Part shown: one piece after another, positions 18,248-28,275 of the stretch
Layout of the letters: each line of letters begins with the position of its first letter
How positions within the stretch are numbered: position 1 is the stretch's first letter
Source: an uncultured Gammaproteobacteria bacterium
Lineage (GTDB): Bacteria > Pseudomonadota > Gammaproteobacteria > Arenicellales > JAANXG01
Assembly: GCA_947259705.1 (NCBI GenBank)
Contig: CAMYNL010000020.1
Span: forward strand, 1-57,387
Direction of reading: 5' to 3'
Length of the DNA: 57,387 nucleotides
Program-made: the position numbers and the translations under genes
Notes under the pieces: model-generated
What the model was told of the DNA's origin: nothing
The model's database searches: none
Seen by the model: only the letters and a program-made list of their open reading frames with translations

Positions 18248-19786
18248 TCAGCTCACCACCAGGCACACGCCGTCGCGCCGTGGATCACCGGCGCCCTGAA
18301 ACCCACCGCCCGCATCGCGCGCGGCGGTATGGGCGCCGCCGAAGAAGAGGTTCAGCCCGTCGAACAGCCGATGCTGCGGATATGCCCGCACCAGGGCATC
18401 AACCACCGCAGGCGGCGTGCCGCCCTCGATGTTGAGCAGGTCGTCCTCGATGTGCAGCCGCGATGCGGTAACGGCTGATTCGACATCCATGCCGTAGTCC
18501 ACCAGATTAGTGATGAGCTGGAGCAGCACCGTGCGGATGCGGTTGGACCCGCCGGAACCGGTGACCACCCGGCCGCCGTCCGCGAACTGCAGCACGCTGG
18601 GCGCCATCATCGAACTCATCCGCCGATCCGTCGGCCAGCAGTGAAAACCTCGCGGATTCAGGTCCGCCTCGCCGAGCATGTTGTTCAGCATGTTACCGGT
18701 GCCGGGGATCATGACACCGCAACCCTCTCCGTTGGAGACGGTGACGCTGGCCAGATTGCCCTCGGCATCCGCGACGCTGATGTGAGTGGTACCGCGAGCC
18801 ACCGCCACCGCGTCGGCAAACTGCCGGCGGTAATGCTGCAGGCTCGCCTCGGACAGCAGTCGCCCGGCCTCGTCGCTGTCCAGCAGATACTGCAACCGGG
18901 CCCGCTGGGTCTGGCGCATCACCTCGATCATGATCCGGCGGTGTTCCAGTTCCCCTGGCCTGAAATCCGCCAGCTTCACGGATTCCAGCAGCCCGAGGCC
19001 GAAGGCGATCAGCAGGCCGCCGCTGCCCGGGGGTGGGTTGGTCAACAGCCTGGCGCCCCGATAGTTCACCATCAGGGGTCGCCGTTGCATCACTTCGTAG
19101 CGGACGAAATCGTCCCTGGTCAGAAAACCGCCGTTGTCCGCGCACAGCCGAGCAACACTCGCGGCCACCTCTCCACGATAGAACAGGTCCTCCCCCTCGC
19201 CGGCGAGCACCTCCAGGAAATCCGCGAATTGCGGACTGCGCAGGGTGTCGCCGGGGCCCGCGATACGGTCAGGATCGTCGTGGCTGGCGAAGAAGGGCGC
19301 CGCCGACGGCGTCAGATAAATGGGCTCGACCAGGCGGAAGATGAACCCCTGCATGGCGTTCAGCATCACGCCGTCACGCGCGGCCCCCACCGCCGGCTGC
19401 AGCAGTGCCGCCAGGGGCATGCTGCCCAGGGCGCGGTGTGCGGCGAAAATTCCGCCCACACAACCGGGCACGGCGCTGGCGCCAAGACCGATGTGGAATT
19501 CCTGCTGGGCACTACCGAAATCCACCAGTACCGGCCTGAAATCCGCCGCGTCAGCGGATCCCCGCTGCCGCGGGGTGTGGGTGAAGAAGTCGAAAACACG
19601 GGCCCCGCCGTGGGCCGGTTGGGCGAGCAGGAAGCCGCCGCCGCCGAGCGACGCCAGTACCGGTTCCGCGACACAGGCGGTCACCAGCGCCGCGATCGCG
19701 GCATCGAACGCGTTGCCACCCTCGCGCAGGATCGTCGCGGCCGCCTCTGCGGTGACCGGGTGTCCCGCCGCTACGATCCCCGGCAT
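18248..19786 (-). CDS. ggt: Gamma-glutamyltransferase-family N-terminal nucleophile hydrolase
   Basis: Gamma-glutamyltranspeptidases are made as one chain that cuts itself before a conserved Thr, which becomes the nucleophile for gamma-glutamyl transfer or hydrolysis. The processing site is visible as RGTTHISVADAEGN near residue 330. The oxyanion and substrate motifs GTGNMLNNMLGEADLNP and VVTGSGGSNRIRT follow. The N-terminus (PGIVAAGHPVTAEAAATILR) is typical. No signal peptide is seen, so it is probably cytoplasmic, unlike E. coli Ggt, and at about 512 residues it is shorter. I chose ATG 19786; TTG 19813 would add nine residues. Substrate (glutathione or another gamma-glutamyl compound) cannot be fixed from sequence. 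Confidence 0.87.
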   Translation of the reverse strand: MPGIVAAGHPVTAEAAATILREGGNAFDAAIAALVTACVAEPVLASLGGGGFLLAQPAHGGARVFDFFTHTPRQRGSADAADFRPVLVDFGSAQQEFHIGLGASAVPGCVGGIFAAHRALGSMPLAALLQPAVGAARDGVMLNAMQGFIFRLVEPIYLTPSAAPFFASHDDPDRIAGPGDTLRSPQFADFLEVLAGEGEDLFYRGEVAASVARLCADNGGFLTRDDFVRYEVMQRRPLMVNYRGARLLTNPPPGSGGLLIAFGLGLLESVKLADFRPGELEHRRIMIEVMRQTQRARLQYLLDSDEAGRLLSEASLQHYRRQFADAVAVARGTTHISVADAEGNLASVTVSNGEGCGVMIPGTGNMLNNMLGEADLNPRGFHCWPTDRRMSSMMAPSVLQFADGGRVVTGSGGSNRIRTVLLQLITNLVDYGMDVESAVTASRLHIEDDLLNIEGGTPPAVVDALVRAYPQHRLFDGLNLFFGGAHTAARDAGGGFQGAGDPRRDGVCLVVS

Positions 19787-19929
19787 GGCCGTGCCCGCCT
19801 GGATCCGAGGCAATGCAATAACCCGCGAAGATGCAAGGATAAACGAAATCGACGATAATCCCGGGTTCGGTTTTTGTGGCTCGTCCGCATCGATTCAATA
19901 ATAACCGCTAGTTCTAGTCAGGAAGCAAA

Positions 19930-21699
19930 ATGGCCTATCAACATATCAAGTTTCCCCAAAACGGAAAAAAGATTTCCATCGTCAATGACAAGTTGAGCGT
20001 CCCGGACGATCCCATCATCGGCTACATCGAGGGTGACGGCATCGGTCCGGACATCACCAACGCCTGCCTGCGGGTATGGGACGGCGCGGTCGAGAAAGCC
20101 TATGGCGGCAAGCGCAAGATCGAGTGGTGCGAGCTGTATCTCGGCGAGAAAGCGGCGGGGATCTACGACGGCGACTATTTCCCGGCCGAGACCCTCGCTG
20201 CAATCAAGGAACTGACGGTCGCCATCAAGGGCCCGCTGACCACCCCCGTCGGCGGCGGCTTTCGGTCCTTGAACGTCTCGCTGCGCCAGGAACTGGACCT
20301 TTATGCCTGTGTGCGGCCTGTACGCTACTACCAGAACGTGCCGTCACCGCTGAAACAGCCCGAGCAGGTTGACGTGGTCATATTTCGCGAAAACACCGAA
20401 GACGTCTATGCGGGCATTGAATACCAGAGCGGCTCGGAGGAGAACAAGAAGCTCGCCAAGTTTCTGCGCGAAGAGATGGGTGCGCATTTTTTTGATGATG
20501 CGGGTATCGGGATAAAACCGATCAGCCCCTACGGGTCCAAGCGCTTGATACGCAAGGCCCTGCAATTCGCCATCGACAATAACCGTGAAAGCGTCACCTT
20601 GGTCCATAAAGGCAATATCATGAAGTATACCGAGGGGGCCTTCAGGAACTGGGGATATGAGCTCGCAGCAGAGGAGTTTGCCGACCACGTCATCACCGAG
20701 GAAGAGCTGTACGGTGAATACGGCGGCAAGCAGCCCGCGGGAAAGATCGTCATCAAGGATCGCATTGCCGACATCATTTTTCAGCTGCTGCAGCTGCGTC
20801 CGGCGGAATTCGACGTGCTCGCCACCATGAACCTCAATGGAGACTACCTTTCCGATGCCGTGGCGGCGGAGGTGGGCGGGGTGGGCATCGCGCCCGGCGC
20901 CAACATCGCCGATTATGTCGCCGTTTTCGAGGCCACCCACGGGACCGCCCCCAAGTACGCCAACCAGAACAAGGTCAACCCGAGTTCGCTGCTGTTCTCC
21001 GGCGTGATGATGCTCGAGTACATGGGCTGGAACGAGGCCGCGGACCTGATCAATGCCGCCTACCCGCAGGTCATCGGCGACAAGTTCGTCACCTATGACT
21101 TCGCCCGCCAGATGGATGGTGCCCACACCGTGTCCACGTCAACCTTTGCCGACGCGCTGATCGCCAAGATCACCGGTGAGGCCGATGACCTGGCCCGATT
21201 CGAGCGCGAGCGCCGCGAGGCGCTGGAACAGGAACGCAAGGCGCTGGAGGCGGAACGCGTCGCCGACCCGTTGAGCGCCATGAAGGCGTCCGGCCGCCTG
21301 CCCTCGACCGCGGCGGGCGCCATGTCGCCGGCCAGAGCCGTGTCAGCGGACACCTCCGTCGAGGACGCCATGCACCTCATGCGCGACCAGGACGTGAGCT
21401 ACATCCTGGTGCAACCCGACGGTGCGGGCCAATGGGGCATCATGACCAAGCGCGATGTGGTCACCAAGATCGTCGGCCGCAACCGGTCGGCCCGCAAGAC
21501 CAAGGTCAACGAAATCGCCACCCGGCCGCTGATCACGGTACCCGCGGATGCCGGTCTGCGCGAGGTTTCCGGGATCCTGGCCGAGCACAACATACGGCGC
21601 GTGGTTGTTGAGGCCAAGCGGGTACCGGTGGGCGTGGTTTCCGATACCGATCTGTTCGAGATCGCCGAAGAATTCGGCTGGGACCCGGAGGAGCGCTAG
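19930..21699 (+). CDS. icd: NADP-type isocitrate dehydrogenase fused to a CBS-domain pair
   Basis: Residues 1 to about 417 are a full isocitrate dehydrogenase of the E. coli Icd type, which decarboxylates isocitrate to 2-oxoglutarate. Substrate-loop motif [13 protein letters not shown] is at 108-120, with Ser113 at the same number as the AceK phosphorylation site of E. coli. [31 protein letters not shown] and [20 protein letters not shown] are present. NADP preference is suggested by the HGTAPKYA context. Next is a charged helical linker (about 418-460, [21 protein letters not shown]). Two CBS motifs follow (about 462-520 and 525-580: [20 protein letters not shown], then [20 protein letters not shown]). 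CBS pairs usually bind adenine nucleotides. E. coli Icd is 416 residues, so about 170 are added. AGGAAG precedes the ATG. No frameshift is seen at the junction. Confidence 0.94.
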   Translation: MAYQHIKFPQNGKKISIVNDKLSVPDDPIIGYIEGDGIGPDITNACLRVWDGAVEKAYGGKRKIEWCELYLGEKAAGIYDGDYFPAETLAAIKELTVAIKGPLTTPVGGGFRSLNVSLRQELDLYACVRPVRYYQNVPSPLKQPEQVDVVIFRENTEDVYAGIEYQSGSEENKKLAKFLREEMGAHFFDDAGIGIKPISPYGSKRLIRKALQFAIDNNRESVTLVHKGNIMKYTEGAFRNWGYELAAEEFADHVITEEELYGEYGGKQPAGKIVIKDRIADIIFQLLQLRPAEFDVLATMNLNGDYLSDAVAAEVGGVGIAPGANIADYVAVFEATHGTAPKYANQNKVNPSSLLFSGVMMLEYMGWNEAADLINAAYPQVIGDKFVTYDFARQMDGAHTVSTSTFADALIAKITGEADDLARFERERREALEQERKALEAERVADPLSAMKASGRLPSTAAGAMSPARAVSADTSVEDAMHLMRDQDVSYILVQPDGAGQWGIMTKRDVVTKIVGRNRSARKTKVNEIATRPLITVPADAGLREVSGILAEHNIRRVVVEAKRVPVGVVSDTDLFEIAEEFGWDPEER

Positions 21700-21722
21700 C
21701 GGCCTGCGGGCGTGGGCAGATC

Positions 21723-22655
21723 TTACCTGTCCACCCCGCCCCCGGCGCGTTCGGTGACCGCGGCGATCCCGGTCTCTCTCACCAGGGGTGTCGATGCGGC
21801 GGCGCCCGTGGCCTTGCTGCGCAGTGCCAGCGCCCCCGCCACCGCGATCAACAACGCGCCGAGCACCGACACTGCATCCCACAGCTCATCCCAGAACAAC
21901 CACCCGAACAGGGCCCCGAACAGTGCCGACGAAAAGGTGAAAATACCCACCTGCGAGGCCGGCGCCGCCGCGTAGCCGCGGGTCATGAACAGCTGCCCCA
22001 GGGTGGCCAGCGGGCCCATGGCGAGCAACAGCAGCCAACCACGCGGCGACGGCGTCTGCCAGGCCCACAGCAGCGGCACCGCCGACACCGAGCCGGCCAC
22101 CAGGGCGAAGTAGAACACCGTGCGGAAGGCGGGTTCCGTGCGTGACAGCTTCCTTACCGTCACCTTCGCCAGCGCCGCGAACATGCTGCCGGCCACGGCC
22201 ACCAGCACTATCCAGTTGAAGTCCGCGCCGGGTTTGAGGATCAAGCCGACTCCCACGAAGCCCGTGGCCAGTGCCGCCCGGGCCAGCCAGGGCATGGTCT
22301 CGCGCAGCCAGAAGTACGCCAGCAGCGGTATGAATACCGGAGTAGTCAATTTCAGCAGCATGGCATCCGCCAGCTTGATGTGGGCGATGGCGTAGAAGAA
22401 GCAGTACATCGCACTGACTCCCGCCGTGCCCCGTAACACATGGAGCCAGGGCACTCGGGTATGCAGCCCCGCCGCCCCATGCCTGATGATGAAAGGCATC
22501 AATGCCAACAGACCGAACAGGTTACGAAAGAAAACGATTATCTCGTTCGGCAGCTCGACCGCCGCGGTCTTGATGACCGCGCCCATGCAAGCGAGCATGA
22601 ATTCAGAGGCGATGATAAAACAGGCGCCTCTAAGCAGGCTCTGCCGGTAGAGCAT
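21723..22655 (-). CDS. EamA-family (DMT) transporter
   Basis: A polytopic inner-membrane protein of 310 residues with about ten hydrophobic helices in two EamA repeats, the usual drug/metabolite transporter layout. Visible features include EIIVFFRNLFGLLALMPF in the first repeat and PLATLGQLFMTRGYAAAPAS followed by GALFGWLFWDEL in the second. Substrate is unknown; the family exports amino acids, nucleobases and other metabolites. The extra C-terminal tail of about 30 residues is hydrophilic. It converges with icd (23 bp between stops) and is divergent from folK. Confidence 0.85.
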   Translation of the reverse strand: MLYRQSLLRGACFIIASEFMLACMGAVIKTAAVELPNEIIVFFRNLFGLLALMPFIIRHGAAGLHTRVPWLHVLRGTAGVSAMYCFFYAIAHIKLADAMLLKLTTPVFIPLLAYFWLRETMPWLARAALATGFVGVGLILKPGADFNWIVLVAVAGSMFAALAKVTVRKLSRTEPAFRTVFYFALVAGSVSAVPLLWAWQTPSPRGWLLLLAMGPLATLGQLFMTRGYAAAPASQVGIFTFSSALFGALFGWLFWDELWDAVSVLGALLIAVAGALALRSKATGAAASTPLVRETGIAAVTERAGGGVDR

Positions 22656-22802
22656 GATGGCTTACGGGTTGGTTTGCGGAATCTGAGAATTAACGCGGCA
22701 TTGTATCGTGCATCGCTCAGCGATAAACCAGGGTCCGAAGAACCGGGAGGTAGCGCACTCGTTGTCAGAGCGGTCGTGACAAAGCGCCTGCATTGGCCGA
22801 AT

Positions 22803-23330
22803 ATGACAGCTATGAACGACCCCACAACGGCTTACGTAGCATTAGGCAGCAACCTGGACCACCCCGTGGAACAGGTCCGGCGCGCGCTGGCCGAACTCAA
22901 CCAGATCGGAGGCACCCGCGTGATGCGGCATTCAGCCCTGTATCGCTCCGCCCCGGTGGGACCCGGCGATCAACCCGACTATGTGAATGCGGTGGCGTGT
23001 CTGATCACCACCCTCGGACCCCTGGCGCTGCTGCTTGAACTGCAGTCGATCGAGCGCAGGCATGGTCGCGTGCGTGGTGCGGAACGCTGGGCGGCCCGCA
23101 CCCTCGATCTCGACCTGCTGCTGTTTGATGATTTCAGCCTGAACACCCCGCAGTTGACCGTTCCCCACCCGCGCCTGCACGAACGCGGATTCGTGTTGGT
23201 GCCACTGCGCGAGATCGCCCCGGAGTTACATGTCCCCGGCCACGGCCCGGTCACGGAACTGCTGACGCGCGTTCGCAGCGACGATGTCCAGCGCCTGGCA
23301 GAGACGGCGAGAGCGGGCCTTGAGCCGTAG
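22803..23330 (+). CDS. folK: 6-hydroxymethyl-7,8-dihydropterin pyrophosphokinase
   Basis: Transfers pyrophosphate from ATP to hydroxymethyl-dihydropterin in folate synthesis. About 175 residues, slightly longer than E. coli FolK (159). Diagnostic motifs: YVALGSNL at the N-terminus, YVNAVACL, the signature RTLDLDLLLFDD (metal-binding Asp pair), and VPHPRLHERGFVLVPLREIAP. Starts at ATG 22803 or ATG 22812 are both in frame. The longer open frame from 22440 overlaps the transporter gene antisense and is not coding. It stands alone here, without folB or panB. Confidence 0.94.
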   Translation: MTAMNDPTTAYVALGSNLDHPVEQVRRALAELNQIGGTRVMRHSALYRSAPVGPGDQPDYVNAVACLITTLGPLALLLELQSIERRHGRVRGAERWAARTLDLDLLLFDDFSLNTPQLTVPHPRLHERGFVLVPLREIAPELHVPGHGPVTELLTRVRSDDVQRLAETARAGLEP

Positions 23331-23363
23331 CGAGACGTTGACGGGAGAAGCGGTCAGCCCAGG

Positions 23364-24296
23364 TCAGAATCGATAACCGAAACTTTCGTTGAACCGCTGG
23401 GCGAACTCATCGACGGTGACGACATGGTTCTGGGTGCCATGACTCTCGATCTTGACGGCCCCCATGAGCGACGCAATGCGCCCCGTGGTCTCCCAGTCCA
23501 TGCCGGCGGCGATACCATAGAGCAGGCCGGCGCGGTAAGCATCGCCGCAACCGGTCGGGTCCACCGCCTTGTCGATACGGGCCGCGGGGATCCCGATGCG
23601 GCGTCCGGTGTAAATGATCTCGGACCCCTCAGCGCCGCGGGTGACGATCAACGCATTCACTTCCGAGGCGATGCTGTCCAGCGAGCGGGCAGTGCGCTCC
23701 TGAAGCAACTGGCTCTCGTAATCGTTGAGCGTCACGTAGTCGGCCTGACGGATGAACTCGTTGAGTTCGTCACCGCCGAACATCGGCAGGCCCTGGCCGG
23801 GGTCAAACACGAACGGAATGCCAGTGGCCGCGAACTGCCGGGCATGCTCGATCATGGCCTCCCGCCCATCCGGCGACACGATGCCCAGACCGACCCCCTG
23901 TGCGGCGGTGACATCATTTATGTGCGCGTGGGACATGGCGCCCGGATGGAACGCGGTAATCTGATTGTCGTCCATGTCGGTGGTGATGTAGGCCTGTGCG
24001 GTATAGGTGTCCGCGATCTCGGTCACGTGGCGGCGGTCGATGCCGCAACGATCCAGCCACTGGGAGTAGGACCCGAAATCCGCACCGACGGCACCCATGG
24101 GCAGCGGATCACCCCCGAGCAGCTTGAGATTGTAGGCGATATTGCCGGCGCACCCACCGAACTCGCGCCGCATGTCCGGCACCAGAAAACACACATTCAG
24201 GATGTGGACCTGGTCAGGCAGGATATGGTTCTTGAAGCGGTCGCCGAACACCATGATGGTGTCGTAGGCGAATGAGCCGCAGATCAAAGTCTTCAC
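23364..24296 (-). CDS. PfkB-family carbohydrate/nucleoside kinase (adenosine kinase-like)
   Basis: A ribokinase-superfamily kinase of 310 residues. N-terminal region ICGSFAYDTIM and the GG pair REFGGCAGNIAYNLKLLGG bind substrate; the C-terminal signature DPTGCGDAYRAGLLYG carries the catalytic Asp and anion hole. Family members close to this pattern are annotated as adenosine kinase or sugar kinase; substrate cannot be settled by eye. GTG 24296 is the best start: AGGAA lies about 8 nt upstream and the protein then starts MKTLICGSFAYD. It is the last gene in a same-strand run after gcvPB (91 bp gap), and its stop faces folK. Confidence 0.87.
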   Translation of the reverse strand: MKTLICGSFAYDTIMVFGDRFKNHILPDQVHILNVCFLVPDMRREFGGCAGNIAYNLKLLGGDPLPMGAVGADFGSYSQWLDRCGIDRRHVTEIADTYTAQAYITTDMDDNQITAFHPGAMSHAHINDVTAAQGVGLGIVSPDGREAMIEHARQFAATGIPFVFDPGQGLPMFGGDELNEFIRQADYVTLNDYESQLLQERTARSLDSIASEVNALIVTRGAEGSEIIYTGRRIGIPAARIDKAVDPTGCGDAYRAGLLYGIAAGMDWETTGRIASLMGAVKIESHGTQNHVVTVDEFAQRFNESFGYRF

Positions 24297-24387
24297 AGCA
24301 TCGTTCCTGTCGTGATGTGTTCTTGGGCCATGCAACGATCAGGGCTCATAGCGCCGGGTGATCGGGCTGCAAGACCCGCCGCTGCCT

Positions 24388-25845
24388 TCAGCGCGCCGGC
24401 CCGACGCGCCACGCCACGTCGAGTTCCCGGGCCGCCTTTACCTCGTCCAGGCGCCTCACCGGCGTGGTATGCGGGGCCGACTTCACGGTTTCCGGATCAC
24501 GTCTTGCCTCGTCGAAAATCTCCAGCAATGCGTCAATAAACCCGTCGATCTCCTGTTTCGACTCGGTTTCGGTCGGTTCGACCAGGAAGCATTCCGGAAC
24601 CAGCAGCGGAAAATACACCGTTGGCGCGTGAAAGCCCTTGTCGAGCAGACGCTTGGCGACATCCATCGCAGTCACGCCAGTCTCCTCCTTGAGCCGCTTC
24701 ATGGTCACGATGAATTCGTGGGTCGCGCGCCGCCCGGGGTACGCCATGTCAACCCCCGCCGCCTTCAGCCGTGCCATCATGTAGTTAGCATTCAAGGTGG
24801 CAAAATCGGCGATGCGGGCCATGCCCTGGCGGCCCACCAAGAGCGCATAGATGTAGGCCCGCAGCAGCACCCCGGCGTTGCCCATGTTGGCGGAAAGCCG
24901 CCCTATGGAATGCGGACAGTCGCGTTCGGTCGCCCAGCGATAGTCTCCGTTCGACTCCAAGACATAGGGAATGGGCAGAAAAGGCAGCAGCCGCTGGTTG
25001 ACGCCGACCGGACCCGCGCCGGGACCGCCGCCGCCGTGGGGGGTGGAAAAGGTCTTGTGCAGGTTCATGTGGATGACATCGAACCCCATGTCCCCTGGCC
25101 GTACCTTGCCGACAATTGCGTTCAGGTTGGCGCCGTCGTAATAAAGCAAACCGCCGGCCCCGTGCACGATCTGCGCGATCTCGGTGATGTGTCGTTCGAA
25201 CACGCCCAGCGTGGATGGGTTGGTCAGCATAAGGCCGGCGGTGCGGGATCCCACCGCCTCACGCAGGGCCGCCAGGTCGACATCGCCGTTACTGTCGGTG
25301 GGGATCTCCCTGACCTTGTAGCCGCACATGGTGGCGGTGGCGGGATTGGTGCCATGGGCGGCATCGGGCACCAGGATCTCGACACGTTCGTCATCCGCCC
25401 TGGACTCGTGATACGCCCTGATCATGGCCACCCCCGCAAACTCACCCTGGGCACCGGCCAGCGGCGTCAGTGACACTCCCTGCATGCCGGTGACGTCCGT
25501 GAGGATCTCCTGCAACTCGAACATGCATTGCATGAAGCCCTGACCGGTTCCGACCCCGGCATGGGGATGCCGACCCAGGAACGCAGGCAACATGGCGTAG
25601 AGGTTGCAGGCCCGCGGGTTGTACTTCATCGTGCACGATCCCAGCGGATAGAAATGTGAGTCGATGGAAAAGTTCCGCTGTGACAGGCGGGTGTAATGGC
25701 GCACCGCCTGCAGTTCGGACACCTCGGGCAGCAATGGCTCGTCCTCGCGCAGCAGGTTCGCCGGGATACCGCCGATGTCGCCCTCCGCGGCCGGTGCCTG
25801 GGAGGTACTGCGGCGGGAGCGGCGTGATTGTTCGAAGATCAGCAT
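24388..25845 (-). CDS. gcvPB: Glycine dehydrogenase (decarboxylating) subunit 2
   Basis: One half of the split P-protein of the glycine cleavage system, which decarboxylates glycine and passes aminomethyl to the lipoyl arm of GcvH. 485 residues, typical of subunit 2. The PLP-binding lysine lies in [19 protein letters not shown]. Other family motifs are [14 protein letters not shown] near the N-terminus and [14 protein letters not shown]. Two-subunit P-proteins occur in many sulfur oxidisers and Gram-positives, whereas E. coli has a single chain. tpx separates it from gcvPA, but all share a strand with short gaps, so one operon is likely. The C-terminus ends in a short extension (RVGPAR). Confidence 0.95.
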   Translation of the reverse strand: MLIFEQSRRSRRSTSQAPAAEGDIGGIPANLLREDEPLLPEVSELQAVRHYTRLSQRNFSIDSHFYPLGSCTMKYNPRACNLYAMLPAFLGRHPHAGVGTGQGFMQCMFELQEILTDVTGMQGVSLTPLAGAQGEFAGVAMIRAYHESRADDERVEILVPDAAHGTNPATATMCGYKVREIPTDSNGDVDLAALREAVGSRTAGLMLTNPSTLGVFERHITEIAQIVHGAGGLLYYDGANLNAIVGKVRPGDMGFDVIHMNLHKTFSTPHGGGGPGAGPVGVNQRLLPFLPIPYVLESNGDYRWATERDCPHSIGRLSANMGNAGVLLRAYIYALLVGRQGMARIADFATLNANYMMARLKAAGVDMAYPGRRATHEFIVTMKRLKEETGVTAMDVAKRLLDKGFHAPTVYFPLLVPECFLVEPTETESKQEIDGFIDALLEIFDEARRDPETVKSAPHTTPVRRLDEVKAARELDVAWRVGPAR

Positions 25846-25874
25846 GGGGTCTGTCTGCGGGAGCGTCGGCTAAC

Positions 25875-26375
25875 TCAGCCCGCCGACGCCAGGGCGCTGT
25901 CGTAGTCGGGTTCCTCGGTGATCTCAGGCACCAGTTGGGTGTAGACGACCTTGCCGTTCTCATCGATTAAGACGACTGCCCGCGCGGTAAGCCCCGCCAG
26001 CGGACCGTCTTCCAGCAGCACCCCGTAGTCCCGGGCGAATTTCTTGTCCCGCATCATGGACAGCGTCTTGACCGCATTGGTGTTTTCCGCGCTGCAGAAG
26101 CGGGTCATCGCGAACGGCAGATCGGCGGATATGATCAGCACCACGAGATCGTCGCGCGCGTTGGCGTGTTGGTTGAACTTCTTGGTGGAGGTCGCACATA
26201 CCGGTGTATCCAGACTGGGGACAATGTTCAGCAGTTTCTTCTTGCCGGCGAATTCCGCCAGCGTCACGTCCTGCAGATCACCGTTCGTCAGGGTGAAGCC
26301 GGGGGCATCGGCGCCCACGGGCGGCAGCTCTCCGTTGGTGTTGCAGGGATTTCCCTGCAGGGTTACCTGGGCCAT
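25875..26375 (-). CDS. tpx: Thiol peroxidase (2-Cys peroxiredoxin Tpx)
   Basis: Reduces hydrogen peroxide and alkyl hydroperoxides using thioredoxin. 166 residues, normal length. The peroxidatic cysteine is C60 in [11 protein letters not shown] and the resolving cysteine is C94 in [11 protein letters not shown], the Tpx-type spacing. The N-terminus [10 protein letters not shown] and [14 protein letters not shown] at the C-terminus are family features. A GGAG ribosome site precedes the ATG. Its position between the two halves of glycine dehydrogenase, with gaps of 29 and 58 bp, is unusual and makes co-expression likely. Confidence 0.95.
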   Translation of the reverse strand: MAQVTLQGNPCNTNGELPPVGADAPGFTLTNGDLQDVTLAEFAGKKKLLNIVPSLDTPVCATSTKKFNQHANARDDLVVLIISADLPFAMTRFCSAENTNAVKTLSMMRDKKFARDYGVLLEDGPLAGLTARAVVLIDENGKVVYTQLVPEITEEPDYDSALASAG

Positions 26376-26433
26376 TTGTGTTCTCTCCTCCGCTACTCGT
26401 TGATGGGGTGGGGCGACCGCGCCCGCGGTCGTA

Positions 26434-27819
26434 TCAGCTCGCCGTCTTCACCGCACATGGCGGGTCGAGCGGACGACGTGACATGATTCGCTCGAGGTGC
26501 CTCGCGTATTCCGCGATCTCCTCCTTGGTACGAACCTCGGTGGCACACACCAGCATGCTGTGGCCAAGGTCGGGATAGTAGTGCGTCAGGTCCAGCCCGG
26601 CGACGATACCCTGGGCCTCCATGGCGCGCATGACTCCCGCGATGGGGCGCTCGAAGCGCAGCACGCATTCATGAAAGAACGGCCGGGCAAACGCCCTTGC
26701 CACACCGGGTATGGCGGACAACTGCAGTTGAAGTTCATTGGTGTTTTGATGGCAGTGCGTCGCCACCCGCCGCAACCCTGCGGCACCGAGCAGGGCCATG
26801 TGTATGGTCGCCGCGGTCACCAGCAGGCCCTGATTGGTGCAGATGTTCGACGTTGCCTTGGAGCGGCGGATATGCTGTTCACGGGCCTGCAGCGTCAGCG
26901 TATACCCGGGCTTGCCGTCCACGTCGGTGGTGCGACCCACTATGCGGCCGGGCATCTGCCTGACATACCGCTCCTTGCAGCACATGAAACCGAAGTAGGG
27001 TCCCCCGGATGAAAGTGGCACGCCCAGCGGCTGCCCTTCGCCGACCGCGAAATCCGCGCCGTCGTCCCCCCACTCGCCCGGTGACTTCAGCAGCGCCAGC
27101 GAAACGGGGTTCACAAGCGCGATCACCAGCGCGCCTATGCCATGCGCCGCGTCGGTGAGGGCATCTACATCTTCCAGCACACCGAAGAAATTCGGCTGCG
27201 GTACCACCACCGCCGCAACATCACTGTTGCCGGCAAGGTCAACGGCATCGACTGCACCGTCTTCGTTGTGCGGCAGTTCCACCAGCTCCACGCCCTGGTT
27301 CCGCGCAATGGCGCGGACCACACTGCGATAGACCGGGTGCACAGTGGCCGGTAGCAGGACGCGGTGCGATTTCTTGTGGGCACGGATCGCCGCCAGGACG
27401 GCCTCGGCGAGCCCCGATGCACCGTCATACAGGGACGCGTTGGATACCGCCAGCCCGGTCAGGCTGGCCATCATCGACTGGAACTCATACAGCAGCTGCA
27501 GGGTGCCCTGGCTGGCCTCGGCCTGATACGGCGTGTAGGCGCTGTAGAATTCCCCGCGTGTCGTCAGTTCCCATACCGCGGCCGGTATATGATGCTCGTA
27601 GGCGCCGGCCCCGATGAAATTCACATATCGGCCATCGCGTTCCGCGCGCCCGGCGATCAGACGAGCCATCTCCATCTCCGGCAATGCGTGGGGCACGCGC
27701 TTCAGCACCTCCGCGCGCAGGTGCCCGGGTATTTCGTCGAACAGCGACTCCAGGTCGGAGACGCCGACGGTCGCCAGCATCTCGCGAATGTCCTCTTCAG
27801 TGTGTGGAATAAAAGGCAT
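26434..27819 (-). CDS. gcvPA: Glycine dehydrogenase (decarboxylating) subunit 1
   Basis: The N-terminal-half homologue of the P-protein, forming the active heterotetramer with GcvPB. 461 residues, typical. Visible motifs: [15 protein letters not shown] at the start, [33 protein letters not shown] and [23 protein letters not shown]. This subunit lacks the PLP lysine. It is 39 bp downstream of gcvH and 58 bp upstream of tpx. ATG 27819 is the family start. Confidence 0.95.
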   Translation of the reverse strand: MPFIPHTEEDIREMLATVGVSDLESLFDEIPGHLRAEVLKRVPHALPEMEMARLIAGRAERDGRYVNFIGAGAYEHHIPAAVWELTTRGEFYSAYTPYQAEASQGTLQLLYEFQSMMASLTGLAVSNASLYDGASGLAEAVLAAIRAHKKSHRVLLPATVHPVYRSVVRAIARNQGVELVELPHNEDGAVDAVDLAGNSDVAAVVVPQPNFFGVLEDVDALTDAAHGIGALVIALVNPVSLALLKSPGEWGDDGADFAVGEGQPLGVPLSSGGPYFGFMCCKERYVRQMPGRIVGRTTDVDGKPGYTLTLQAREQHIRRSKATSNICTNQGLLVTAATIHMALLGAAGLRRVATHCHQNTNELQLQLSAIPGVARAFARPFFHECVLRFERPIAGVMRAMEAQGIVAGLDLTHYYPDLGHSMLVCATEVRTKEEIAEYARHLERIMSRRPLDPPCAVKTAS

Positions 27820-27858
27820 ATCGCGTCGGTTCAGCAGCGGAAGGCGGGCGGCATGACT

Positions 27859-28251
27859 CTATTCCTCCGCTTCGATGGCTTCTAGGTAGCCATCCGCGTC
27901 AAGCAGCTCGTCGAGTTCCCCCTCCCCCGCTGCGCGTATGCGAAACATCCACCCGTCCGTGTAGGGATGCTGATTCAACGTCTCGGGGGCGTCCGCGAGT
28001 TCCTCGTTGACTTCGACAATCTCGCCGCTTACCGGGGCGTACACGTCGGATGCGGCCTTCACCGATTCCACTACCGCGCAGTCGTCCCCCCCCACCACCA
28101 CGGCACCGACCTCGGGTAGCTCCACGTAAACCATGTCACCCATCAATGACTGGGCATGATCAGTGATGCCGATCTCCAGGTTGCCATCATCCATCAGCCG
28201 CACCCACTCATGGGTTTTGGTGTATCTCAGTTCACTCGGAATGTCGCTCAT
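27859..28251 (-). CDS. gcvH: Glycine cleavage system H protein
   Basis: The lipoyl carrier of the glycine cleavage system, which shuttles the aminomethyl group between P-protein, T-protein and L-protein. 130 residues. The lipoyl-lysine is K65 in [14 protein letters not shown], and the family opening [10 protein letters not shown] is intact. The C-terminal [16 protein letters not shown] is also standard. The gene starts 24 bp after the gcvT stop and is followed by gcvPA. No L-protein (lpd) gene is in the window, so dihydrolipoamide dehydrogenase comes from elsewhere. Confidence 0.96.
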   Translation of the reverse strand: MSDIPSELRYTKTHEWVRLMDDGNLEIGITDHAQSLMGDMVYVELPEVGAVVVGGDDCAVVESVKAASDVYAPVSGEIVEVNEELADAPETLNQHPYTDGWMFRIRAAGEGELDELLDADGYLEAIEAEE

Positions 28252-28275
28252 TGCGTCACCTCCCGTTACGACGAT

